Assembly: GCF_964019505.1 (NCBI RefSeq)
Contig: NZ_OZ026449.1
Span: 1-64,000 of the forward strand
Source of the DNA: TIUS-1 sp964019505
GTDB lineage: Bacteria > Bacillota_I > Bacilli_A > Mycoplasmatales > Mycoplasmataceae
Reading direction: 5' to 3'
Length of the DNA: 64,000 nucleotides
The notes beneath the pieces were generated by a model that saw only the letters and a program-made list of their open reading frames with translations, ran no database searches and had not been told where the DNA came from. Below are positions 37,620-50,212 of this stretch, piece after piece. The number at the start of each line of letters is the position of its first letter. The first letter of the stretch is position 1. A program made the position numbers and the translations under genes.

Positions 37620-40600
37620 ATGAAATACAGAAATAAAAAAATTAACAATTTAGTTGAACGTCGTGACTATACAAAAGTTTCAGGTAATTTAGAAATTCCA
37701 AACTTAATAGAGTTACAAACAGAAACTTTCAAATGATTTAAACATGATGGTATTGATGAAGTTTTCAACGAAATCTTTCCAATCGTTTCAAATGACGGAA
37801 ACGTTATTTTAAGTTTAAACAGTTGAGAATTTAGAGAAGAGAGAATGGATGAAGCCCGTGCTAAGGCGGAAGGTAAAATCTATGAAGCTCCAATTTACGC
37901 AAACCTATCAATCGCAATCAGAATGGAAAACGTTGAGATCGAAAAAGAAATGATCTCAGGTGACAAAAAAACTGCATTGAAATCATGATTAGAAGAAAAA
38001 TCAGAATCTACAACTTCTGTTACTTTTAAAGACCAAAAAGACAACTTATACTTCTACGGAATTAAAGGTAAAACAAAAGAAAACACAACAAACGATTTAA
38101 TCCAAGTTGAAATCACTGGGGAAAGTGAAGACTTTATACATGCAAATGTAGACATCACAAGAACGGCTGATGTATTCTTTGGTGACTTCCCATTAATGAC
38201 AAGAAGAGGAACTTTTGTAATTAATGGTAGTGAAAAAGTAATTGTTTCACAATTAGTTAGATCTCCAGGTAGTTACTTCAAAAAAGAAATCGAAAGAAAA
38301 AATGGTGAATACATTTTCCAAGCAAACATTATCCCATCAATGGGAACATGATTGGAATTTAAAATTGATCCAAAATCAACAAGTAAAATTAAAAAAGCAG
38401 AAAGAATATTCAACGTAAAAATTGATAAGTCACGTGTAACAACAGCAACAAACTTATTGACTGCGTTAGGTATGCCAAGTGAATATATTCTTGATTTATT
38501 TGATAGAGAAACAATTTTAGTTGATACATATAATTCAGATTTAATATCTGGTGATGTAACAACTGACTGAGCAAATGCAGTTCAAGATATCTACAAAAAA
38601 ATTAGACAAGGTGAAACAGCAACTTCTGATGGTGCTTCAAAATACCTATACTCACTTTTATTCGAAAGAAGAAAATATGATTTAACAAAAACAGGTGTAT
38701 TTAAATTAGAACAAAAACTAGCTCTACAAAGAAGAATAAGAGGTAGAATTTTAGCCGAGGACTTAATTGATATTGACGGAAAAGTTGTATTAACAACTGG
38801 AACAGAAGTAACAAGAGAAAACATTGATAAAGTGCTTGTTGCATTGAACAATGGTGCTATGCAAAAAACAATTAAATACCACCCAGAATTGTTATCTACA
38901 AAAAACAAAATTCAATCAATTAAAGTTTTTGTTGATTCAAACATGACAGAAACAGTTGTAATGATTGGTATTCCAGAAACAAAAGAAAAATCAGTAACTG
39001 TATTATCAGTTCCTGCAATTTTAGCAACAATGTCTTATGCAATTGGATTAGTACATGACATCGGTGAAATTGACGACATTGACCACTTAGGTAATAGACG
39101 TGTAAGAACAATCGGTGAGTTATTACAAAACCAATTCAGAATTGGATTAGTACGTATAGATAAAAATGTTAAAGAAAAAATCTCAACATCAAACCTATAC
39201 AAAGTTAAACCAGGAAACATTATTAACAACAAACCATTGACTGCTGTAATCGGTGAGTTCTTTAACTTATCTCAATTATCACAATTTATGGATCAAACAA
39301 ACCCGTTAGCGGAATTAACAAACAAACGTAGATTAACTGCTTTAGGACCCGGTGGATTAAGCCGTGACCGTGCAGCACTTGAAGTACGTGACGTTCATAC
39401 ATCTCACTACGGTAGAATTTGTCCAATTGAAACCCCTGAGGGACCAAACATTGGATTGATTAACAACTTATCAGTATATGCAAAAATCAATGAATATGGT
39501 TTCATTGAAACTCCATACAGAAAAGTTATCAATGGTGTTATTCAAGAGAAAGACTATGAATATCTAACAGCTGATCAAGAACAAGAATTCTTTGTGGCAC
39601 AAGCAAACGTTTCAAAAGACGCATCAGGAAAAATTTTAGATGCACAATTAGTTGCTCGTTACCGTGGTGATGATGTAATTACTACACCAACTAAAGTTGA
39701 CTACATTGATGTTTCTCCAAAACAAATTGTTTCAATCGCTACATCATGTATTCCATTCTTAGAAAATGATGATGCTAACCGTGCACTTATGGGTGCCAAC
39801 ATGCAACGTCAAGCTGTGCCTTTAATTAACCCAGATTCACCTATTGTTGGAACTGGTGTAGAACACGAAATTGCACGTGACTCAGGTAATTCAATTGTTT
39901 CATTCGAAGCAGGAACTGTTACTTATGTTGATGCAAGACGTGTTGACATTGAAGGTAAAAACGGAATCAAAACATACAACCTTTCATCATATGTAAGATC
40001 AAATAGTGGTACTTCAATTACTCACTCACCAATCGTTAAGACTGGACAAAAAGTGGCATTAAACGAAGTTATTGCCGATGGACCTTCAATTGACAAAGGT
40101 GAATTAGCACTTGGACAAAATGTGGTTGTAGCCTTTACAACATGAAATGGATACAACTATGAAGATGCTATTATTGTTTCAGAAAGAGTTGTTAAAGATG
40201 ACGTGTTTACATCAATTCACATTGATGAATATACAATCGAAAGAAGACAAACAAAACAAGGACCAGAAGAAATCACTCGTGAAGTTCCTAACGTTTCAGA
40301 ACTAGCTAAGAAAAATCTTGATGAAGACGGAATTATCGCAATCGGTAGTGAAGTTAAAGCAGGAGATATCATGGTTGGTAAAGTTACTCCAAAAATGCAA
40401 CAACAACTATCTCCAGAAGATAAATTGTTACATGCTATTTTTGGTGAAAAACTAAAAAACGTTAAAGATAACTCACTACGTGTGCCTAATGGTGGAGAAG
40501 GAATTATTCAATCAGTTAAGAGATTCTCAAAAGCTGATGGTTTTGACTTACCTTCTGACGTACTAGAAATTATTAAAATTTACATTGTTCAAAAACGTAA

Positions 40601-41438
40601 AATTCAAGAAGGTGACAAAATGGCTGGTCGTCATGGTAACAAAGGGGTTATCTCTAAAGTATTACCATTAGAAGACATGCCACACTTAGAAGATGGAACA
40701 CCGGTTGACATTATGTTAAACCCCCAAGGTATTCCTTCACGTATGAACATTGGACAAATCTTAGAATTACACTTAGGAATGGCTGCTAAAAAGTTAGGAA
40801 TCAAAATTTCTACACCTGTATTTGAAGGTGTAAAAGATGAAGATCTAAACGAAATCATGAAAGAAGCTGGAATGACAGACTATGGAAAAGTTCCATTAGT
40901 TGATGGTCGTACTGGTGAAAAATTTGACAAGCCAATTTCAGTTGGTGTAATGTACATGCTAAAACTATCTCACATGGTTGATGATAAATTGCATGCACGT
41001 AACGTTGGTCCTTACTCATTAATTACTCAACAACCACTTGGTGGAAAAGCCCAAAATGGTGGACAAAGATTTGGTGAGATGGAAGTGTGAGCTCTTGAAG
41101 CTTACGGAGCCGCGCATACTCTACAAGAAATATTAACAATTAAATCTGATGATATTATTGGACGTACAAAAACATATGAAGCTATTGTAAGAAATAGACC
41201 AATACCAAAACCAGGAATTCCAGAATCATTTAATGTTCTAACAAAAGAAATCATGGGACTTGGATTTGACATGTTTATGTTTGATGATAAAACAGGTGAA
41301 AAAATGAATATTAACGCATACGATGAGCAATCAATTGAAACTGAATTTGACAACGTAGACATTATCGAAACAAAATACAGTGTTATCGAAAATGAATTAC
41401 CTGCAGACTATAGTGAAGTTGACGATACTGAAGAATAA
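37620..41438 (+). CDS. rpoB: DNA-directed RNA polymerase subunit beta
   Basis: Second-largest polymerase subunit, 1272 aa. The rifampicin region reads FMDQTNPLAELTNKRRLTALG (near residue 560), and the segment GDKMAGRHGNKGVISKV (near 1000) and C-terminal GGKAQNGGQRFGEMEVWALEAYGA confirm identity. In the rif region the residue aligned with E. coli Ser531 is Thr-containing rather than Ser, within LTNKRRLTALG, so intrinsic rifampicin tolerance is possible. AAGGGG precedes ATG at 37620. Many Trp are UGA. rpoC starts 19 bp after the stop. Confidence 0.96.
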
Positions 41439-41457
41439 GGATAGGGGATAAATTAAA

Positions 41458-44400
41458 ATGAATGACAGAAAAAAAAGCATAAAAATTGAACTAGCCTCTC
41501 CTGACGTAATCAGAAGTTGATCTCGTGGTGAAGTAACTAAACCAGAAACAATTAACTATAAATCACTTAAAACAGAAAAAAATGGATTATTTGATGAAAG
41601 AATTTTTGGTCCTACTAAAAACTATGAGTGTTCATGTGGAAGATATAAAAAGATTAAAAACAAAGGTAAAATTTGTGAACGTTGTGGTGTTGAAATTACT
41701 GAAGCGATTGTACGTCGTGAAAGAATGGGACACATCGAATTAGAAGAACCAGTTACACATATTTGAATGTTAAAAATTAACCCATCAAGACTTGCTACAA
41801 TTCTTGATTTAAAAACAAAAGAAGTTGAAGAAGTTGTTTACTTTGTTAACCACATTGTTCTTGACAATGGTGGCACTGATTTCCTAAAAGAAAAACAAGT
41901 ACTAGACTTAAGTGCTGCTAACTCAGGAAAAACTCGTGAAAAACTAATTAAAATTTTATTAGATATTGAAACTAAATTAGAAGTAGGATTATTCCAACAC
42001 AAGAAATGTTTAAGATTATTAGACATTTTACGTACACCTGGAATACCTTTCTCTATGGATGAAGCTTCAGAATTTATTGCAAAACATACAAGTATCAAAT
42101 TTGGTATTGGTGCGATAGCTATTGAAGAACTATTGAAGAAAATCGATCTAACAAAAGAAATTAAAGATTTACGTCAACAAATTGCTGAAACTTCTTTAAT
42201 CACAGAACAAACAAAATTATTAAAAAGATTAGAAACATTATTCTCTCTACAAGAATCAAACACAAAACCAGAGTGAATGATCTTACGAGTAATTCCTGTA
42301 ATACCTCCAGACATTAGACCAATAATCCAATTAGATGGTGGTAGATTTACAACATCAGAAATCAATGACCTATACAGACGTATCATTATTAGAAATGAAC
42401 GTTTGAAAAAAGTTAAAGAAATGGGTGCTCCAGGAATTATTGTTAACAATGAAAAACGTATGTTACAAGAAGCTGTTGATGCGCTATTAGATAACGAAAG
42501 AAAACCAAGACCAGTTACTGGAAAAGATAAGAGACCTTTAAAATCTCTAACATCTATCCTTAAAGGTAAACAAGGTCGTTTCCGTCAAAACCTTTTAGGT
42601 AAACGTGTTGATTATTCAGGTCGTTCAGTTATTGCTGTTGGACCAGACTTAAAAATGCACCAAGCTGGAATCCCTCGTGATATGGCCATTGTATTATTTA
42701 AACCATTTGTAATCAATTTATTACAATTAAAAGGTTATGCTGAAAACGTTAAAGTTGCAGAAAAATTAATACAACAAAATGACCCAAGAATTTGAGAGGT
42801 TTTAGAAGAGGCTGTTAAAGAAAGACCGGTTATGTTAAACCGTGCTCCGACACTACACAGACTTGGTATTCAAGCATTCGAACCAAAAATTGTTAAAGGG
42901 AAAGCTTTACGTATTCACCCATTAGTTACAACAGCATTTAACGCCGACTTTGACGGTGACCAGATGGCTGTTCACTTACCTATTTCAAAAAATGCAGTAA
43001 GTGAAGCTCGTGAATTAATGTTAGGATCAAAAGCAATTCTTGGACCTAAAGATGGTAAACCAATAGTAACTCCAACTCAAGATATGATTTTAGGTAACTA
43101 CTTCCTTACAACAGAAGAAAAAGATGTTGAAGGACAAGGTATGCTATTTGGTTCATATAATGAATTATTAAACGCATATGAAAACAAAGTAGTATCACTA
43201 CATGCAATCGTAGGATTCCCAGTAAGTGAATTAAAAAACAAAAAATTTGATGAAGAAGATAAAAATAAATACTTATTATCTTCAGTTGGAAAATTAATTT
43301 TCAACATTTCAATCTTTGGTAATGCATTCCCATTCATCACAAATGGAAACATTAATGGTGCAGAAGAAGAAGTTAAAAAATTCTTAGTTACAGAAAATAC
43401 TAATATTTCAGAATACATTTCTAAGAAATATGAAATACAACAACAAATTAAGAAAAAAGAACTTTCAGCAATTATCTTAAGATACTTTAACGAAAACGGA
43501 CCTGATGCTACATCAGTTATGTTGGACAATATGAAAGATCAAGGATTTAAATTCTCAACATTATCAGGTACAACAATCTCTGCTGGAGATGCAGTTGTGT
43601 TTGACAAAAAATTTGAAACATTCAAAATTGCAGATAAAAAAGTTGCAGACATTACAGAATTCTATACATTAGGTATGTTAACTCGTCGTGAGAAAAAACG
43701 TCGTGTAATTGATGTTTGATCAAAAGTTAAAGACGGAATTCAAAAAGATTTAAGTTCTGTTTTAAGACAAGACTTAAAAAACCCAATCTTTGTTATGGCC
43801 GATTCGGGTGCTCGTGGTAACGTATCTAACTTTACACAGTTAGTAGGTATGCGTGGACTTATGAATGACCCTAAAGGGGATATTAAAGAAATACCAATTA
43901 AGTCATCATTCCGTGAAGGATTGACGGTTTCTGAGTTCTTTATTTCAACTCATGGTGCTCGTAAAGGGATGGCCGATATTGCTCTTAAAACAGCTGACTC
44001 AGGTTACCTAACTCGTCGTCTTGTTGACGTTTCTCAAGAAGTTGTTGTTACAACAGCTGACTGTAAAGCGAAAAAAGGATTCTTAGTAAAAAATATTATC
44101 GATACAAAAAACAACAGTATTATTGTCCCTCTATTTGATAGATTGATTGGACGTTATGTATACGAAGACGTTAAGTCAAAAACAAAAACTCTAATAGCTG
44201 CAAATGAAATCATTGATGTAATTAAAGCAAAAGAAATTGTTGATGCTGGTGTTCAAAGTGTACTAATTAGATCAGTTCTAACATGTGATGCGAAACGTGG
44301 TGTTTGTCAATTGTGTTACGGAATTAACTTAGCAACAGGTGCACTAGTAACTATTGGTGAACCAGTTGGAGTTATTGCCGCTCAATCAATTGGTGAACCA

Positions 44401-45195
44401 GGTACACAGCTAACTATGCGTACATTCCATACAGGTGGGGTTGCTGGTGAGGCCGATATTACTCAAGGGCTTCCACGTATTAAAGAATTGTTTGACGTTA
44501 CTAAACCAAAAGGTGCAGCAGCTATCATTTCAAAACTTGAAGGTACTGTAGAAGAAATTGAATCAGAAGATGGTATTTATACAATCATTGTTAAATCTAA
44601 AAACGATATCAAAGAACATAAAGCTCAATATGGATCAATTTTACGTGTAGTAAAAGGAGACAAAGTTTTTGCTGGTCAAAAACTAACAGAAGGTGCAATT
44701 TACATAAAAGACCTTCTTGAAGTATCTACAGTTAATGCTGTTCAAAACTACATCTTAAAAGAAGTTCAAAAAGTTTACCGTTTACAAGGTATTGAAATTT
44801 CAGATAAATACATAGAAATAATTACAAAACAAATATTAAGTAAAGTTCAGATTACTGATGCCGGTGGTACTAAGTTATTACCAGGTGAAATTGTATCTGT
44901 TAACACATTCAAAGCAGAAGTTAAGGCAGCAATCATTAAAGGTATTAAACCTCCAAATGCAAAACCAAAAGTATTTGGTATTAAAAAAGCTCCACTTGAG
45001 TCAGACTCATTCTTATCATCAGCATCATTCCAAGATACAGCCAAAGTATTAACAAAAGCTGTTATCCGTGGAAAAGTTGATAAACTAGAAGGTCTAAAAG
45101 AAAACATTATGTTAGGTAACCTAATTCCAGCCGGAACAGGATTTAACTATTCTAATGAAGAATCGGGTGATATAAAAATTAACGAAACTGAATAG
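41458..45195 (+). CDS. rpoC: DNA-directed RNA polymerase subunit beta prime
   Basis: Catalytic subunit, 1245 aa. N-terminal zinc finger (CSCGRYKKIKNKGKICERCG), the active-site Mg motif NADFDGDQM (near residue 499), the trigger-loop region (MADSGARGNVSNFTQLVGMRGLM near 780) and the second zinc site with clustered Cys (CDAKRGVCQLCYG near 945) are all visible. AGGGGA precedes ATG at 41458. A terminator follows. Confidence 0.96.
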
Positions 45196-45200
45196 AAATA

Positions 45201-45224
45201 AAAAAATCCGTAAAGGATTTTTTT
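45201..45224 (+). terminator. Terminator of rpoBC
   Basis: AAAAAATCC (45201-45209), GTAAA loop, GGATTTTTT (45215-45223), starting 5 bp after the rpoC stop. Confidence 0.82.
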
Positions 45225-45261
45225 GTTTAAAGTTATAATTCAAATATGGAGATATAAATAT

Positions 45262-45645
45262 ATGGTTGATAAATTTGGAAAAATAATGGTCTACGCAAAG
45301 GACCCAAGTGGTGTTGCAAACTTCTTTATAAATAAAATAAATTTTGTAGAAATAAAAACAACGGAAAACGAATCAAAGGTCATTTCTGTAACTGTTGCTC
45401 ATAACAAAAGTTCAGATACATTTATTGAATTTTTTGACATAAACATCGTTAAACAAATGAACCCAGAATTAAATACAGGAACACCATCAATTTGCTTTTC
45501 AAGTTTTGACGTGAAAGCAATGAGAGATGAACTAATTAAAAACAAAGTAAACGTTGGAGAATTAGTTGACATGGGTGGAACACTTGTATTTAACTTCTCT
45601 GACATTGAAGACAACTATTTCGCAGTTCAAGAAATATCAAAATAA
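45262..45645 (+). CDS. VOC-superfamily (glyoxalase/bleomycin-resistance-like) protein
   Basis: The 127-aa protein has the length and beta-alpha-beta-beta-beta pattern of vicinal-oxygen-chelate proteins: GKIMVYAKDPSGVANFF opens the first module, and FSSFDVKAMRDELIKNKVN and FNFSDIEDNYFAVQE form the second with a possible metal-ligand Glu near the end. ATG at 45262 follows TATGGAGA; TATAAT at 45234 is a likely -10. The substrate cannot be told from sequence. Confidence 0.65.
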   Translation: MVDKFGKIMVYAKDPSGVANFFINKINFVEIKTTENESKVISVTVAHNKSSDTFIEFFDINIVKQMNPELNTGTPSICFSSFDVKAMRDELIKNKVNVGELVDMGGTLVFNFSDIEDNYFAVQEISK

Positions 45646-45728
45646 AAGTGTTTATATATTTTAATTATTAATTGTTTTTCACATAAAGATAATTAAAATA
45701 TAAGTATCAAAGCAAAGGAAATATTGAT

Positions 45729-46166
45729 ATGAAAATATATATTGGAAACGATCACACTGCAATTGAAATGAAAAAGATTTTAAAAGCACATTTAGAAAAT
45801 AATAAATTCGAAGTTATCGACTTAGGTAATAACGATGGTAAATCAAGCAACTATGCTGAATATGGTATAGAAGTTGGTAGAGCCGTAACAAAAGATAAAG
45901 GTAGTTTAGGAATTGTTATTTGTGGAAGTGGAATAGGAATATCTATTGCTGCAAATAAAGTTAACGGAGCACGTGCAGCACTTGTATATGAAACACAAGC
46001 AGCACACTTAGCAAGACAACATAACAATGCAAACATTGTAGCTTTAGGTGCTAGATTTATAGCAAATGAAAAAGCAATTGAAATTGTTGACGAATTTTTA
46101 AATACATCTTTTGAAGGTGGTAGACACGAGGAAAGAGTTAAAACTCTAGATAATGCAAATGGATAA
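45729..46166 (+). CDS. rpiB: Ribose-5-phosphate isomerase B
   Basis: Interconverts ribose- and ribulose-5-phosphate in the pentose phosphate pathway, feeding PRPP for nucleotide salvage. The protein is 145 aa; GNDHTAIEMKK (residues 4-14) and the catalytic-site ICGSGIGISIAANK (near 63) are characteristic. AAAGGAAAT precedes the ATG. The 3' end overlaps glyA by up to 14 bases. Grouping with glyA and upp suggests a nucleotide-supply operon. Confidence 0.92.
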   Translation: MKIYIGNDHTAIEMKKILKAHLENNKFEVIDLGNNDGKSSNYAEYGIEVGRAVTKDKGSLGIVICGSGIGISIAANKVNGARAALVYETQAAHLARQHNNANIVALGARFIANEKAIEIVDEFLNTSFEGGRHEERVKTLDNANG

Positions 46167-47388
46167 ATTAATTAAAGACTTATTAAACAAAGAATTAGAA
46201 AGACAACAAAATCACATTGAATTAATTGCAAGTGAAAACTATGTAAGTGAAGCAGTGCTTGAAGCAACTGGTTCAATTGCAACAAATAAATACGCTGAAG
46301 GATACCCATTTAAAAGATACTATGGTGGATGTGAATTTGTAGATCAAATTGAGCAACTAGCTATCGATACTGTTAAAGAGTTATTTAACGCAGAATACGC
46401 AAATGTACAACCACATTCAGGTAGTCAAGCAAACATGGCAATATATCAAGCATTCTTAAAACCTGGTGACAAAATTGTTGCAATGGACTTAGCAGCAGGT
46501 GGTCACTTAACACATGGATCAAGTGTTTCATTTTCTGGTAAAGATTACACTTTCTTCCATTATGGTGTAGACAAAGACACTTACTTATTAAACTATGATG
46601 AAATAGAAAAATTAGTTGCGAAAGAAAAACCAAAACTAATTGTAGCTGGTGCAAGTGCTTATCCAAGAGCAATTGACTTTAAAAAATTTAAAGAAATCGC
46701 TGACAAGCACAATGCAATTTTAATGGTTGATATGGCACACATTGCAGGTCTTGTGGCTGTTGGTTTACACCAAAACCCAGTTGACTATGCCGATGTTGTT
46801 ACATCAACTACACACAAAACTTTACGTGGAGCAAGAGGTGGTTTAATCCTTGCAAAAGAAAAATATGCTAAACAATTAAATTCAGCAATTTTCCCCGGAA
46901 TACAAGGCGGGCCTTTAGAACATGTGATCGCCGGAAAAGCGCAAGCGTTCATTGAAGCCACAAAACCAGAGTTTAAAACTTATATGCAAAATGTTGTTGA
47001 TAACTGTGCAACGTTTGCGACAGAGCTAGAAAAAAATGGATTAAACATTTTAACTGGTGGAACAGACAATCACTTATTAATTGGTGATGTAAAAAAATCA
47101 TTTGGTATAACAGGTCGTGAAGCTGAAACAATTTTAAATGACATTGGAATTGTTTCAAACAAAAACATGATTCCTTTCGATAGTGAATCAGCTTATAAAA
47201 CTTCAGGAATTAGATTAGGAACAGCCGCTATGACAACTCGTGGTTTTGGTAAAGAAGAATTTAAAATTTTATCAAAATGAATAGTAAGTGCACTAACAAA
47301 TAGAACTCAAGAAAACTGAGATAAAATCAAAAAGGAAGTTTATGCAATTTGCAAAAAATTCCCAATCTACAAAAATATAAAATACTAA
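46153..47388 (+). CDS. glyA: Serine hydroxymethyltransferase
   Basis: PLP enzyme converting serine and tetrahydrofolate to glycine and 5,10-methylene-THF, the one-carbon source for thymidylate. The protein is 411 aa. RQQNHIELIASENYVS (near residue 16) and the PLP-Lys segment VVTSTTHKTLRGARGG (near 215) are diagnostic. ATG at 46153 is the longest start; 46159 (MDKLIKDLL) is equally possible, and neither has a clear ribosome site, implying coupling to rpiB. A UGA Trp at 47278 precedes the final 36 codons. Confidence 0.94.
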
Positions 47389-47401
47389 GAGGAAAACAAC
47401 A

Positions 47402-48028
47402 ATGGCAATCGTAATATTTGATCACCCCTTAATTCTAGATAAATTAACTAGAATGAGAAAAGTAGAAACATCATCAAAAGACTTTAGAGAAAACCTAAAC
47501 GAAATTGGAATGTTGATGGTTTATGAAATTTTCAGAGATGTAAAATTAAAGGAAATATCAATCAATACACCAACATTCAAAAATGCAAAAGGATATAAAA
47601 TTGATACACCAGTTGTATTGGTTCCAATTATTAGAGCAGGATTAGGAATGGTTGATGGAATCCAAAAAATAATACCAACTGCAAAAATTGCACACGTTGG
47701 TTTATATCGTGATGAAACAACTATGCAACCAGTTGAGTATTATGCAAAAGCTCCAGCAGATATTGGTTCATCATATACACTTGTAGTTGACCCGATGTTA
47801 GCAACGGGTGGAAGTGCTGTTATGGCAATTGATATCATCAAACGCAAGGGCGCAAAAAACATTAAGTTTGTTGGACTTGTTGGAGTACAAGAAGGAATTG
47901 ATGCAATTAAAAAAGCACATCCAGATGTAGATATTTACTTAGCATGTAAAGATCCAGTCTTAAATAAAAAAGGATATATTGAACCAGGTCTTGGAGATGC
48001 TGGAGATAGAATATTCGGTACAAAATAA
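47402..48028 (+). CDS. upp: Uracil phosphoribosyltransferase
   Basis: Salvages uracil to UMP using PRPP. The protein is 208 aa, with the PRPP-binding loop LVVDPMLATGGSA (near residue 127) and the uracil-binding GYIEPGLGDAGDR at the C-terminus. AAGAGGAAAAC precedes ATG at 47402. The glyA-upp-atp order is shared with many Firmicutes. Its last codons are part of the terminator stem. Confidence 0.95.
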   Translation: MAIVIFDHPLILDKLTRMRKVETSSKDFRENLNEIGMLMVYEIFRDVKLKEISINTPTFKNAKGYKIDTPVVLVPIIRAGLGMVDGIQKIIPTAKIAHVGLYRDETTMQPVEYYAKAPADIGSSYTLVVDPMLATGGSAVMAIDIIKRKGAKNIKFVGLVGVQEGIDAIKKAHPDVDIYLACKDPVLNKKGYIEPGLGDAGDRIFGTK

Positions 48029-48052
48029 CACTACGATAAGTGTTATTTTTTT
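48023..48052 (+). terminator. Terminator of upp, overlapping the stop codon
   Basis: AAATAACACT (48023-48032) pairs with AGTGTTATTT (48039-48048), loop ACGATA, then T-run. The stop codon TAA lies within the 5' arm. Confidence 0.82.
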
Positions 48053-48117
48053 GTTAAAAAAATTATCAGAAAAAATAAATAGGAGTATTATATAAACATG
48101 CGTAATCAAGGAGGACT

Positions 48118-48495
48118 ATGAATTCGTTACATAAGAGGATAATCACATCTTCTGTAGTAATGGTGATCATGCTTGTTATCTTGTTTATATTATCGATCAC
48201 AAAGATAATTGCGATGAATTGAACATATGGATATATGATTGGGTCAGCAACTATTATAGTGATATTTTATTTACAAACATTAAAAGATAAAAGCTTAAGC
48301 AAGCATTCTAATATATATTTGTTTGTTTTCTTCATGATCTTAATTCACGGTCTTTACTTGGTTCCGTTTATATTTTGTATATATAAAGATTCAGTATTCA
48401 GTGTTTACGGAATACTGATCGGAGTCTTGATAAACACTATATTCTCAAATGGATTAAAGTTTTATTATGAATACAACATAAGGAGAAATGGTTAA
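48118..48495 (+). CDS. atpI: ATP synthase AtpI-like membrane protein
   Basis: The 125-aa protein has about four hydrophobic helices and a basic C-terminus (YEYNIRRNG). Identity rests mainly on its place as first gene of the atp operon; AtpI assists assembly of the c-ring and sequence conservation is low. AAGGAGGA lies directly upstream of ATG at 48118. Its stop overlaps atpB by one base. A 14-codon ORF (48098-48142) overlaps its start in another frame. Confidence 0.7.
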
Positions 48496-49292
48496 TGTTC
48501 TTTTCAGAATCGCCAACACTTTGAGGTATAACACCACAACTAACATCGATAGTTTTAACTACAATAATTATTTGTATCATTTGCATTGTTTACAATGTAA
48601 AGGTTAGAAATTACAATGTAAAACAACCGATGCCTGGTTTCTTAGTTTTGATTGAAACATTTGTTGGATCAGTTGAAAATATGGTCGTAAGTTCTATGGG
48701 TAAAAAATACGCAAAACTTACACCATATGCGATGTATATAATTATGTACATCTTCACTGGTTCTATGTTGTCACTACTTGGTTTTGAACCTCATACAACA
48801 TCACTTACAGTTACACTTGCAATGGGATTTGTTACATTTATTGGAATTTACTATTTTGGACTTAAGGTTCAAAAATTCAGATTCTTTAGAAAGTATCTAA
48901 ACCCAATGGAATTGATTGGACAGTTCGTGCCGTTGATATCTATATCTTTCCGTTTATTTGGAAACATATTAGGGGGATCAATTATCTTAGGTATGGCTTA
49001 TGGAATGATGATTGGACTACAAGGTTCATTACTTCTTGGATATAACCCAGCTGGAGATATTTGAAATCCAGAATCAACATTAAAACCAGAATATCTATTA
49101 GCTGGTTTAAATGTTGGAGCAGTATTGATTACACCATTTATTCACCTGTATCTAGACTTCTTTGAAGGTGGATTACAGTCGTTTGTATTTATAACATTAA
49201 CATTAACATATTGAGGAGAAAGTGTTCACGTCGAGGAACACGAGGATGTGGAAGATAAAGGATTGACCCACATGCAAGAACAAAGAAAATAG
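48495..49292 (+). CDS. atpB: ATP synthase Fo subunit a
   Basis: Proton-channel subunit of 265 aa with several membrane helices. The conserved Arg-bearing helix is seen in LIGQFVPLISISFRLFGNIL (near residue 150; Arg in SFRLFGN). It starts in the atpI stop and ends with a charged tail. Trp codons are UGA. AGGAGA for atpE overlaps its end. Confidence 0.92.
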
Positions 49293-49303
49293 GAGAAAAA
49301 ATT

Positions 49304-49645
49304 ATGATACTAGATGTATTTTCAAATTTATTAATTAACTATGCTTCATTTTGAAGTGTATTCATGCCAATGTTTATGGCAACAGCAAACCCAGCTGATG
49401 GCCCAAGTACTGATGGTGTTACAGATTGAGGTCTAAAATATATTGGTGCAGGTCTTGCATCAGTTGCATATACAGGGGCCGCAATCGGTCAAGGTTGAAT
49501 TGGTGCTAACGCATGTACAGCAATTGGTAGAAACCCAGAAGCTGGAGCACAAGTTACAAAAACAGGAATGGTATTTGCAGGAATTGCTGAATCAGGAGCT
49601 ATCTACGGATTGATCGTTGCGGTCTTAATTTTATTCGTAGTATAA
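49304..49645 (+). CDS. atpE: ATP synthase Fo subunit c
   Basis: Rotor-ring proteolipid, 113 aa: longer than the usual 70-80 because of about 40 extra N-terminal residues. Two helices follow, the first with GAAIGQGWIGANA and the second carrying the ion-binding Glu in FAGIAESGAIYG (near residue 94). The extra N-terminus includes a hydrophobic stretch that could be a signal peptide or an added helix. AGGAGAAAAA precedes ATG 49304. Several Trp are UGA. Confidence 0.93.
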
Positions 49646-49656
49646 GAAATTAAATT

Positions 49657-50211
49657 TTGATTCAATTTGCAGACACGCTAACAAGAGCAGAAACAGAAGG
49701 TGGCCTACCAGGTATACCCAATATTATTGAGTCGCTATTCCCAAACATACCAAACCTAATTGCACATATAGTAGCAACAATAGTAATTATTTTATTATTA
49801 GCAAAACTTATGTATAAGCCTGCTAAAAAAATGATCATCGAAAGAAGAAAAGAGGTCAACAGACTTTTAGACGAAGCTGTTGAAAAACAAATAACTGCAT
49901 CAGAAAATGAAGTTGAGTCTAAATCGATTTTAGCTAAAGCACATGAAGAATCAAATACGATTTTACAAAGTGCTATTGTTAATGCGAATGAAGAAAAAGA
50001 CTTAATCCATAAAGCGGCACAATCAGAAATTTTAGCATTAAAACTAAAAGCTGAAAATGATATTCAATGACAAAAACATGAAGCAAAACAAAATATGAAA
50101 CAAGAGGTTATTGACCTGTCACTTGAAGTGGCTGCTAAATTAATCCACTCATATGTAAATGATGCTGAAAATGATCAGTACATTGAAGACTTCTTAAAAG
50201 ACGTAGAATAA
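49657..50211 (+). CDS. atpF: ATP synthase Fo subunit b (TTG start)
   Basis: Peripheral-stalk subunit, 184 aa. TTG at 49657 is chosen because an in-frame TAA lies at 49651 and the next ATG (49810) would remove the membrane helix (about residues 34-53, IPNLIAHIVATIVIILLLAK). The helix is followed by a long charged coiled-coil stalk. There is no clear ribosome site, so the start is less certain (ATT at 49654 is possible). A UGA Trp occurs at 50068-50070. Its stop is 1 bp before atpH. Confidence 0.88.
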
Positions 50212-50212
50212 T

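Noticed and set aside
38440..38458. TCACGTG in rpoB as parS
   Set aside because: Left arm has three mismatches to the consensus, and the site is far less similar than the serS copy.
44858..45052. Short open frame within rpoC
   Set aside because: Shadow frame in a conserved gene with no start signals.
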